This document shows, piece after piece, positions 13,687-22,700 of a stretch of 32,886 bases of DNA. Source of the DNA: Negativicoccus succinicivorans (GTDB taxonomy: Bacteria > Bacillota > Negativicutes > Veillonellales > Negativicoccaceae); the NCBI RefSeq assembly GCF_018372215.1, contig NZ_JAHAJN010000012.1, forward strand, positions 1 to 32,886. The letters run 5' to 3'. The position numbers and the translations under genes are program-made. Within the stretch, counting starts at the first letter, position 1. Every line of letters begins with the position of its first letter. Below the pieces are notes generated by a model. That model was not told the origin of the DNA, made no database searches, and worked only from the letters and a program-made list of their open reading frames with translations.

Positions 13687-14277
13687 ATGACAATAACCGA
13701 TATTTGCAATTTAGCGCTATCTCATTTAGGCGTCGGGACGATTCGAGATGTACACGAAGAAACGGAAACGGCGCGGGCGTGTAAATTGTATTACGACGCG
13801 ACGCGGCGCATGTTATTGCGCGAATATCCGTGGGGCTTTGCCCGCCGCGTGGAACGTTTGGCGAAGATGCCGGACAAACAATTTCCGGGACACAAAAACG
13901 TGTATATGTATCCGGAGTTGTGTTTGTATATCTACCGGCTAACAGACGGAACGCCGACGCCGGACGAGCGGCCGCAATTTGAAGTGTTTAACTTGGACAA
14001 TAGTACAAAGGTCATTGCGACGGACATAGACGACGCGTGGGCGGACTATGTTTACGATGTAACCGATCCGGACGTGTGGGACACGGTATTTTTGGAGGCA
14101 ATGACGCGGAAACTTGCGGCGGATCTTTGCATGCGGCTTGTCGGCAATCAAGGTCTGTTCGAGCAACAATTTAATTTATATCGGGTGGCCCTTGACATGG
14201 CAATGACGCAAGTAGCAAAAGAACGGCAAAACGATCCGCAGCCGCTTAATCGTTATATCAATGCGAGGTGGCGCTAA
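13687..14277 (+). CDS. Tail tubular protein A-like adaptor (T7 gp11-like)
   Basis: This 196-residue protein begins MTITDICNLALSHLGVG, the typical opening of podovirus head-tail adaptor/tubular A proteins. It continues with YYDATRRMLLREYPWGFARR and a W-D-T-V-F...A-A-D-L-C-M helix near the end. It forms the ring between the portal and the nozzle. ATG 13687 has AAGGAGG upstream. It overlaps the next gene by one base (TAATG). Confidence 0.88.
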   Translation: MTITDICNLALSHLGVGTIRDVHEETETARACKLYYDATRRMLLREYPWGFARRVERLAKMPDKQFPGHKNVYMYPELCLYIYRLTDGTPTPDERPQFEVFNLDNSTKVIATDIDDAWADYVYDVTDPDVWDTVFLEAMTRKLAADLCMRLVGNQGLFEQQFNLYRVALDMAMTQVAKERQNDPQPLNRYINARWR

Positions 14278-16511
14278 TGGGACAAGGCGTCGGCCCGATG
14301 TACGCAATTCAGCCAGCGTTCACGACGGGCGAAATTTCGTATGACGTGGCAAACCGTGTGGACTTGGAAAAATACAAGTCGGCACTATTGCGCGCAAAAA
14401 ACGCGATTATTCGTCCCTATGGTGCTGCTTGCCGTCGTGCCGGGAGTGAATATATAGGCGAAACGAAATACGCCGATAAGGACGCCATTTTGGTGCGTTT
14501 CGCTCGTGATGCGGACAATGGTGATCTGTTGGAGTTTGGCGATAAATATATTCGCGTTTGGCACAACGGGAAAGATAGCGGCAAGGTCATTTCCGCGCCG
14601 TTCACGCAAGCAATGCTTAAAAAGTTACGCTTTGCGCAGTCGGCCGATACTTTGTTCATTTGTTCGGGCGATTTGCCCGTGTACACGTTAACAAGGGACG
14701 GCGGCTATTCATGGACGGGCGGCTGGACATTGAAAGAATATGAATTTTCGCATATGTACTTTGAAAATGAAGATGACTACGGAGCGGCGGACGTTACGCC
14801 ATACGAAACATTTGGCGAGAACGTAAATGTAATCGCGTATTCGCGATCCGTTCATTCGCAACTTAAGGGCGCGCATTTGCAGATCACGCATCGTATGCCG
14901 GCGCAATCGGTGAAAGTGGAGTTTACGGGCGAGACAACAACAGAGCGTATCCTTACGTCCGAGCCTATTTATGTAGGCAAACAATGGAAAATTACGACGG
15001 CGGGACTTTGGAAGGGCGACGTGCTTTTGCAGTATTCCTATTCCGGAAACGGAGGGTGGAAAGAATTTCGCCAGTATTCATCAGATAAAAACTTTAACGC
15101 GACAGAATCTGGAACGGTAGACGAAGAAATGTATTTGCGCATTTTCGCTGTAGCAAGCGGCAGCAGTTTGACGGCGACACTTACGCGCCTTCCCTATATG
15201 CATGAGGGCGAAGCGGTTATTAATTCATGTTCCGGATCTGCCTTGAATGTGTCTGTAATAAAACCGTTCGGGTCTACCGATACGACAAAATTATTCAGCA
15301 TCAGTCCGTGGGACGCGGCGCGCGGCTATCCGCGTGCCTGTTGTTTCTATCAAGACAGACTGGTATTAGCGGGAACAAAGGCCTATCCACACAAAATATG
15401 GTTAAGCCGGACGGGCGATTATGCCAATTTCAGCGTAGAAAAAGCGGGCGGACAAGTGACGGACGATTCAGCCGTGGCGTTGTCCTTAATTTCGCGTGAA
15501 ATGTACAACATTCTGCATCTTGTTCCGGCGCAGGATTTAATCGTATTAACGGACGGGAACGAATGGATCGTTCCGGGTGATAAGCCGGTCACGCCGAAAA
15601 CGGCGCAAGTCAAGACGCAGACAATGCGCGGGTCGGCAGAATGTGAGCCGGTATATATCGGTAACCGTCTTGTATACGTACAAGCGCGCGGCGCAACGGT
15701 GCGCGACATGGGCTATTCGTATGAATCGGACAACTATAACGGGATTGATTTGACGCTATTAGCGAAACACTTGGTGCAGGGCCACTCCATTGTGACGGCG
15801 GCTTACGCGCAAGAGCCGGACTCCGTGTTGTACATGGTACGCGACGACGGTGTTTTATTATGCTTGACGCTAATACGCGAACAAGACGTTTACGGTTGGT
15901 CGCATTGGACGACAGACGGGAAATATTTGTGGGTCGAAACGGTGCAGGAAAATGGCGAAGAATCGGTTTACGTTATTGTCGAGCGTAACGGCAAACGATA
16001 TATTGAGCGTTTTCGCTCCGGTTGTAATGTCTACATGGACAGTTACGTACAGGCGCAAAACGGTACAATTCAGGTGCCGCATCTACAAGGAAAAACGATT
16101 GCCGCGGTGGCGGGCAATAAGCGACTACCGGACGGAACGGAAACGAGCATTCAGGCGGACGCTGCCGGCCTTTCGTATGAAACAAAAATCGAGCAGCCGG
16201 GTATTGAGTTGCAACTTGCTAACGGTACTGTACAGGCGCGGACGGTGCGCGTGAATGAGGTAACATTGCGCGTAACTAATTCAAAAGGCGGCAAAATAGG
16301 TCATAATTTCAAATATATGGACGCATTGCCCTATCCGTCGGCGGAAAACTTTACGGGGGACATTTTGGCGGTTATGCCGAATACAGATGTCGGTTTTAAC
16401 ACGCGCGGGCGTGTTTGCATTTCGTCCGATGAGCCGTTTCCGTTGAACGTGTTGGCGCTTATTCGTTCGATCTCTGTGGGTGGCGGTCATGTCAAAGGTT
16501 ACAACGGTTGA
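14277..16511 (+). CDS. Tail tubular protein B-like nozzle (T7 gp12-like)
   Basis: This 744-residue protein has an N-terminus (QPAFTTGEISYDVANRVDLE, then RPYGAACRRAGSEYIGE) that matches the nozzle family, in which 'F..GElSp' and 'G....R.G' motifs start the beta-propeller chain. The rest is beta-rich with many aromatic residues, including PRACCFYQDRLVLAGTKAYP and HKIWLSRTGDYANF, both strongly conserved in this family. It forms the tail nozzle. The preferred ATG 14277 has GAGG 8 bases upstream; GTG 14268 is an alternative. Confidence 0.9.
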   Translation: MGQGVGPMYAIQPAFTTGEISYDVANRVDLEKYKSALLRAKNAIIRPYGAACRRAGSEYIGETKYADKDAILVRFARDADNGDLLEFGDKYIRVWHNGKDSGKVISAPFTQAMLKKLRFAQSADTLFICSGDLPVYTLTRDGGYSWTGGWTLKEYEFSHMYFENEDDYGAADVTPYETFGENVNVIAYSRSVHSQLKGAHLQITHRMPAQSVKVEFTGETTTERILTSEPIYVGKQWKITTAGLWKGDVLLQYSYSGNGGWKEFRQYSSDKNFNATESGTVDEEMYLRIFAVASGSSLTATLTRLPYMHEGEAVINSCSGSALNVSVIKPFGSTDTTKLFSISPWDAARGYPRACCFYQDRLVLAGTKAYPHKIWLSRTGDYANFSVEKAGGQVTDDSAVALSLISREMYNILHLVPAQDLIVLTDGNEWIVPGDKPVTPKTAQVKTQTMRGSAECEPVYIGNRLVYVQARGATVRDMGYSYESDNYNGIDLTLLAKHLVQGHSIVTAAYAQEPDSVLYMVRDDGVLLCLTLIREQDVYGWSHWTTDGKYLWVETVQENGEESVYVIVERNGKRYIERFRSGCNVYMDSYVQAQNGTIQVPHLQGKTIAAVAGNKRLPDGTETSIQADAAGLSYETKIEQPGIELQLANGTVQARTVRVNEVTLRVTNSKGGKIGHNFKYMDALPYPSAENFTGDILAVMPNTDVGFNTRGRVCISSDEPFPLNVLALIRSISVGGGHVKGYNG

Positions 16512-16956
16512 CGCGCGCAGCGTTGACGTGTCTGTGTTGCATCGTTTGGGCGCGAACATGCGGCCGCATGATGTGGAAGAATGCGAAGCGTTTGGCTTGT
16601 CGCCGGTGGAAGCCGTGCTGCAGTCGGCCTATAACGCGCAAAGTGAATCTTTTGTCGTACTGGACGAACAAGGGGAGGCGCTTTGGGTATACGGGCGCGG
16701 TCCGGTGATCGGCGCGGAGGGCGTCGGCATTTGGTGTTTGGGGCGCATCGGATCGGAAAAACACGCAAAATTCTTTTTACGAGAAAGCAAGCGCGTAATT
16801 AATAAATGGCTTAATGAAGGCGCGGTGCTTTGGAATTATGTGAGCGTCAACAATGCGCCGTCGTTGCGGTGGCTTGCGTGGCTTGGTGCGACGTTTGGCG
16901 AAACAGTCGAAATTGGTGGCGTGCAGTTTGTAAAATTCGAGATAAGGGGGAAATAA
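16489..16956 (+). CDS. T7 gp13-like internal/assembly protein
   Basis: This 155-residue protein has a GNAT-like pattern: NMRPHDVEECEAFGLSPVEA, VVLDEQGEALWVYG, GIWCLGRIGSEKHAKFFLRE and NAPSLRWLAWLGATFGETVE. The family includes the T7 gp13 type (DUF2833), needed to assemble internal core proteins. No acetyltransferase activity is implied. Its place right after the nozzle and before the gp14-like gene is conserved in T7-like phages. The start at 16489 is inside the end of the nozzle gene (23-base overlap). Confidence 0.75.
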   Translation: MSKVTTVDARSVDVSVLHRLGANMRPHDVEECEAFGLSPVEAVLQSAYNAQSESFVVLDEQGEALWVYGRGPVIGAEGVGIWCLGRIGSEKHAKFFLRESKRVINKWLNEGAVLWNYVSVNNAPSLRWLAWLGATFGETVEIGGVQFVKFEIRGK

Positions 16957-16958
16957 CA

Positions 16959-17600
16959 ATGTGTCATCCGGTGGCGTTGTTGGTCGCGCAAGTGGGCGCG
17001 CAACTTATGGGGCAGCGGGCGCAAACAAAGGCCAATATTAATATGTATCGGGCGCAAGAACAGGCGGCGCTAACGAATCAAAAGATGAGCGAACGCCGAC
17101 AAGAACAGATTGCGGAAGAATACGGACGGGAAGAAGGCCGCATGCGCGATCGTATGCGCTTAATTGCCGGACAAAACGCGGCGGAAGGCGGCGCGGCCGG
17201 CTTGCAATTAGGCGGGTCGCTAATGGACGTCTTGGGCGCGTCGTATGGTGGATATTTAGACGACAAGGCGGCCAACTTGCGGAATCAGCGAAACGACGTA
17301 TACAACGAATTTGTACAAGGCTGGAATTACGGGCAGGAGGCGGAACAAGCAAGGGCGGGCGCGTATAATGCAAAACTTGCGGGGCGTCGGGCAATGCTTG
17401 GCACGATCTTGGGCGGAGTGCAACAATATCACGACTTGCGGTCAAACGTCGGGGCGGCCAATTATAGCAATGCGGCGCCTGATCCGACTGTGCGGCTTGG
17501 CGACATTATGACAAATAATAATTACACGATATACAAACAAGGCGGTAAATTCAGATTAAAAGATAACCACACGCCGTGGCTTGCGGGTAAATGGAGGTAA
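16959..17600 (+). CDS. T7 gp14-like internal virion (ejection) protein
   Basis: This 213-residue protein starts MCHPVALLVAQVGAQLMGQR, matching the short Cys-containing, weakly hydrophobic start of gp14-type proteins. It continues with a long Ala/Gln/Glu helix (YRAQEQAALTNQKMSERRQE) and a Gly-rich patch (GQNAAEGGAAGLQLGGSLMD). In T7 this protein is ejected first and forms a channel in the outer membrane. ATG 16959 has AAGGGGG 8 bases upstream. The long open frame upstream overlaps the gp13-like gene and is not coding. Confidence 0.8.
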   Translation: MCHPVALLVAQVGAQLMGQRAQTKANINMYRAQEQAALTNQKMSERRQEQIAEEYGREEGRMRDRMRLIAGQNAAEGGAAGLQLGGSLMDVLGASYGGYLDDKAANLRNQRNDVYNEFVQGWNYGQEAEQARAGAYNAKLAGRRAMLGTILGGVQQYHDLRSNVGAANYSNAAPDPTVRLGDIMTNNNYTIYKQGGKFRLKDNHTPWLAGKWR

Positions 17601-17603
17601 GCT

Positions 17604-19745
17604 ATGAAGCTGGAATCTTATACGCCTTCTGTGCGCGGAAACGTGCAACAAGCAAGAACAGGCGTTGCCGGTAACCTTGAAACGCGCGGAGGTAATGACA
17701 CAACGTGGGGACAATTAGGCAAAGTTGCGGGAATTGCCCTTGAAGCGCAGGTCAAAAAGCAAGAAGATGATGATGCTTTGCGCGTTGCTAATGCGCAAAG
17801 TGAATACATACGCCGCACGAATGAAGTGTTATACGGTGACGGCGGAATGGCGTACCGGCAGGGGGAAAACGCGACGCGCACGCGTGAAGATTATTTGACG
17901 GCGGAAAAAGATATTCGCGCGCAAGTATTGAGTGAATCGGGTATAAAAACGCGGCGCGGGCAGGAGTTGTTCCAACGGCAGGTGGAAAAATCACTTACAG
18001 CAAACGAAGCGGACATTTTGGGGTGGGAAGAAAAGGGCCGCAAACAATGGATCGCGGACACGGCAACGAACAAAATGGAAGCGACGCTTGCGGCCGCTAT
18101 TAATACGGGCAACATAAAAGCGGCCTATGAAGGTGTCGATCAAGGCTTGGCGTTACAGTCGAAGTATTTAGATGATGCCGGTTATCAAGCGGAACAACGC
18201 AAACGATATACAGACGTAACGAGCAGAATGGTCGGGACACTAATTAATGCGGGCGACTATACGAAAGCGCTGACGGCAATTGAACACGCGCGCGAAACGG
18301 GGCTTGTGTCCGGTGACGTATTAGAGAAATTGGAAAGCGCCGCAAAAGAAAAGAAAGGCGTGTTGCAAGCAAAAGAAAACGCCGTCGATTATGCAACATA
18401 TTTTTCAGGACAGGGCAAAAGAATTTGGGAGGTCACGCGGGAACAGTTTTCCGCAGTGTTCCGTGAAAAGAACAAAGGACGCGGAGGCAGTCGCGCGGAA
18501 ATTGTTGAGCGTTTTTTGGCGGCAATCGGCGGACAGGAAAGCGACGGCGACTATAACGCAGAGAACAACACAAACGCCGCGTCCGGTATTGTTGCCCGCG
18601 GCAAATATCAGATTATAGACGGTACATGGCAGACGTACGCGAAAAAAGCGGGGCTTGATGCAAACGCGCCGCGAACGCCGGAAAATCAAGAAAAAGTCGC
18701 GCGGGTAATGGCGGAAGAATATTACGATTTAACCGGCGGCGACACGGCGCAAATGGCCGCATGCTGGTATGTCGGCTCGCCGGTTACAGGCTGGTCGCAA
18801 GAGGCGCTAAACCGGCCGCAAATATCCGACGACGGAACGCCGCACCCGTCAATTCAAGAATACATGGATCAGGTACAGGCGCGTATGGGCGGCGGGCAAT
18901 TAACGGAAGGGCAACTGTTTGAACAGGAGGAACGAGAATGGCGGGCGTTTCAAGCGCAAGCGGCGGAACAAGAACGCACGTATCGGCAAGACTTGCAACG
19001 TCAAAAAGACAGTATTGAAGATGCACTTGAAACAATGACGCCGGCTGAGCAATTACAATTTTTACAGGAACAAACGGCGGGCAATGAGGACTTAAAACGC
19101 GCCTATCGGTCAACTATTCGCGCGCTAAAAGTAGACGGCGAAAAGATACACGATTCAGAAATAGAGGGTATAAAACGGTTGATTGCAACGCGCAAAATTC
19201 AAGATCAGGAAGATCTGACCGGCTTTTTTGAGCGCAACGGCTTAAAACCGACGTATACGCAACTTAAGCAATTAAGCAATGAATTAACGGCGGCCAATGA
19301 GGGTACGGGCAAATATCGGTACACAAACGATGCCGCAATTAAGTCGGCAGTAAAAAAATTAGTCGGCAATAAGCGCGGCGACTTTGACGCAATGTGGGCG
19401 GGCGCATCGGTTGCCCTTAATAATGAGGCGGTGAAGTACCAACAGGAGCATCAAGGACAAATGCCACCGCCGGCTTGGCTGGAACAAACAGCCGCGCGGT
19501 TAATGGTCGATAACGTATCGTTCGCGCACCACCCGCAAACGCAAATCACGCGCGCGGAGTTGGGTACATACGGGTATTCTAACGCGCAAGAAGTAAGCAA
19601 CGAACGGGGCGAAATATTTATTCGCTTGTATGCGCCGGACGGTGAATTTATAGACGTTGGCGCGGATCAGTTGCCGTATTGGCTTGATGGCGTTCGTTCC
19701 GGGGAGTACGGGCGTCTTGGATTTAACGGAGGTATGAATGGATAA
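17604..19745 (+). CDS. T7 gp15-like ejection protein with a transglycosylase-like domain
   Basis: This 713-residue, mainly helical protein is rich in Ala, Gln and Glu. Residues ~295-425 carry a lysozyme-like/lytic transglycosylase domain: IGGQESDGDYN (candidate catalytic E312), then SGIVARGKYQI and a C-terminal AACWYVGSPVTGW motif. The domain would open peptidoglycan during DNA ejection. In T7 the transglycosylase is in gp16, so its place here in the gp15-position protein differs from T7. Start ATG 17604 has TGGAGGT upstream. It overlaps the giant gene by 8 bases. Confidence 0.83.
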   Translation: MKLESYTPSVRGNVQQARTGVAGNLETRGGNDTTWGQLGKVAGIALEAQVKKQEDDDALRVANAQSEYIRRTNEVLYGDGGMAYRQGENATRTREDYLTAEKDIRAQVLSESGIKTRRGQELFQRQVEKSLTANEADILGWEEKGRKQWIADTATNKMEATLAAAINTGNIKAAYEGVDQGLALQSKYLDDAGYQAEQRKRYTDVTSRMVGTLINAGDYTKALTAIEHARETGLVSGDVLEKLESAAKEKKGVLQAKENAVDYATYFSGQGKRIWEVTREQFSAVFREKNKGRGGSRAEIVERFLAAIGGQESDGDYNAENNTNAASGIVARGKYQIIDGTWQTYAKKAGLDANAPRTPENQEKVARVMAEEYYDLTGGDTAQMAACWYVGSPVTGWSQEALNRPQISDDGTPHPSIQEYMDQVQARMGGGQLTEGQLFEQEEREWRAFQAQAAEQERTYRQDLQRQKDSIEDALETMTPAEQLQFLQEQTAGNEDLKRAYRSTIRALKVDGEKIHDSEIEGIKRLIATRKIQDQEDLTGFFERNGLKPTYTQLKQLSNELTAANEGTGKYRYTNDAAIKSAVKKLVGNKRGDFDAMWAGASVALNNEAVKYQQEHQGQMPPPAWLEQTAARLMVDNVSFAHHPQTQITRAELGTYGYSNAQEVSNERGEIFIRLYAPDGEFIDVGADQLPYWLDGVRSGEYGRLGFNGGMNG

Positions 19746-22700
19746 TCGAGAAGAACGGCAAAAACAGGCAGACGCGGCGTTTCGTTCGTCGGGATTCGGT
19801 ATGCCGAAAATTGCGCCGTCTCCGATACAACAAGAGGCGGACGCGGCGGCGAGCTTGGTCAACGCAAAACCGGTCGCGCCGCCGCCTACATTGTGGGAAC
19901 AAGTGCGCGATAGCGAAATCGGGCGTTCCTATTTCTGGGGTAAAGAAGATTATTCACGCCGCGCAAAAGAAATTGCGGACCGTTTGCAAGTGTCCCCCGA
20001 TGTCGTTTCCATTGCCGGCGAAGAAAGCTTGAAACGTTGGGAAAATACCTTTCAAACGCTGGAAATGGGAAAACGTGATGACGAATTTGCACAGACGTGG
20101 AGCGACTGGAACGACATTTCGCAGACGGAACGGGCGATCCGTGTACATAATTATTCCGACGTTAAGCAAACAATGGGCGTCGTGGATAATGTTATGTCGG
20201 GTATTCGCCAAATGGACGCGCAAATTAAATTGTCCGCTATGGGCAATGAGCGCATGGAGTTAGAGGCAAAAGGTGCGAATACTGACGAATTAGACGCTAA
20301 AATTCAGAATCTACAAAAATATATCATGTCGCAGTCCGGTGATGGCGGTATCATTCATGACACGTCAAGCCAGTTATACATGATGGCCAATCAATCCGTT
20401 AATTCCGGCAAGGAAATCATGATCGGGTCTTTAATGGGCGCGGCAGCAGGTGCGGCGGCGGGCGGTGTCGGCGCAATTCCCGGCTTTATTACCGGCGCAG
20501 GTTTGGGGTATCGTGCGGGTCTGTTTAACCGTATGAACGAAATGGAACGCGGCTTGTCTTATCTTGAATATCGAAGCGGCGGGGAATACGGGAAGATGTC
20601 CGCAGAAACGGCGGCAAAGGCGGCCACGGCTGTTGGTATAACTAACGCGGCAATTGAATTTGCGTCGTTTGGCATGGGTCTCAGGGCGTTAAGCATGGGC
20701 GCGCGCAAGATTGCAGGACGGACGGCGGCGACGGGCGCGCAGTCGATTATCCGCAACGCGGCGCGTTCCATTGCGTCCGCGCGAAGCGTGGGCGAGGCGG
20801 GCAAGATTTTCGCAAAATCGGCAGGAATCGGCGTCGCATCGGAAACGGCGGAAGAAGTCGCACAGCAAGCGGTGCAGGACGTTGCGTGGAACGTAGCGGC
20901 AGATCCTGGTGAGGGAACGCGTAAGATGCCCGTTACAGAAATCATCAGTAATGCGGTTGATGCAGGTATCACGGCGGCGCCGACTATCTTGGGAATGTCG
21001 GCGGTATTGGGCACAGGCGCGAATATTCGCTTTGTATCGAAAGCGGCGCGCATGTTGCGGCCGGACTATGAAATTCAAAAAGAAATGGCCGTTCATACCG
21101 TCGGCGCGCAAATGTTGCGCGACCTTGAAGCGGACAAACAAACGAGCGCGCTATTCAAAAAAGATCCGGAGTTGTATACAAAATCAGTACAAGAGGCGGC
21201 AGACAAACAAGGTCTTGGCGCTTTTTTTGTTGATGCGAATGCGCTTATGGAAACAGAGGGCGGCCGCGACATCTTAAATCGTATGGTGAGCGGTAATGTC
21301 GTATCGGAACAGGCATTGCAGACGGCAATTGAAACGGAAGGACGTTTAGAAATTCCCGTCGGCGTATACTTGCAGGAAGATTTTACGGAACAGCAACGGG
21401 CGGCGGTAGACAAGGCCAGCGCATGGACGCAAGACGGAACAACGCAAGCGGAAATGGCGGCGCATTGGGAAAACATGGCCGCAAGCAAGTACGCGCAAGA
21501 GTTGCAAGACGATATTGACAGAATGATCCATGCGACCGATCGCGTATTGTCTGATAAATTTTCGGCGGCAGACGAGGCGGACAAAGAGACGATTCGGCAA
21601 GTGTTAATGACGAATCCGCTAGACTTGGAATCGGCACGTAAGAAAGTCCGCAAGGAAATTGAGGACAATATCGAGCAGACGTTTTCCGATACTATTTCCG
21701 TGATGCGCTCCAACTTGGCGGACGGTGGTGTTCATTTAATTCCCGGCCGTGATACTGTTTACGATCAGGACAGAATGTTACGCGCGTCAAGCAATCCGCA
21801 ATGGTACAAAGATTTTTACGCAACGCATAAACGCAAGCCGCGCAAGGACGAATTTTATGACATTATGCTCGATGAAGAAGAAAAGCAGGTGCAACGGTAT
21901 TATTCAAACGGCGTAATCAAGAGCGAACAGGACTACGAGGACGCATTACAACAGATTGAAAACGGGCGCAAGATGGTCGAGGCGTTACGGACGATAGACG
22001 CGCACAAAGATACCTTTGACGAATTGCAGAAAGAAAAGGCCGTGTCCCTGCGCATGTATTTATCGCCGGACGAGATGAAAGTGTACGACGATGTGAAAAA
22101 ATTTATGGATAACGTCGGCGGCGACGCACAGGAAAGCGCGCATCAAGCGGCGTATTTATGGGCAAAACGCGCCAAAGTGTTTACGCAAATGATGCACGAC
22201 ATGGGACATACTGACTTTGTCGCGACGGACTATCTTGACATGCACCCGCTTTTCACTATGAATGAATATACACCGGACGCGGCGGACAAAATGGCGGCGC
22301 AGTATCTACAACAAAATAAAACCGTGACTTTTGTCACGGAAGAAGAACGCGCCGAGTTCGAGCGGGAAGGTGAAAGGTTTATAGCCGTACTAAATGATGA
22401 TGCGGTTCCTAACAGTGAAATGATCCGCCTTACCGCCGCTCCCGAAATATTAACCGCCTTGGGGTATACGAATGAGGATATCGTTATTTCCAAAGGGCTG
22501 GCGCTTAATACAATGAACGCACCCGGCACGTCGGCGCATGCCCATGCCATGACGTCGAAAATGTTGGCACAAATTCCGGCCGCATTGCACGAACCCGTGT
22601 TTGTATTGAAGTCGGCAACGCGCAAGCATGATTCGATTGTGGTCTTTACGGATATTCGGGACGAGCAAGACCAGAGCGTTATTGTGCCGATTCGGTTCAC

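Noticed and set aside
16830..16958. Upstream extension of the gp14-like gene
   Set aside because: It overlaps the gp13-like gene in another frame. The ATG at 16959 has AAGGGGG and gives the expected MC start.
20559..21053. Long - strand frames opposite the giant ejection gene
   Set aside because: They follow the codon bias of the + strand gene, lack start signals, and give no recognisable protein.
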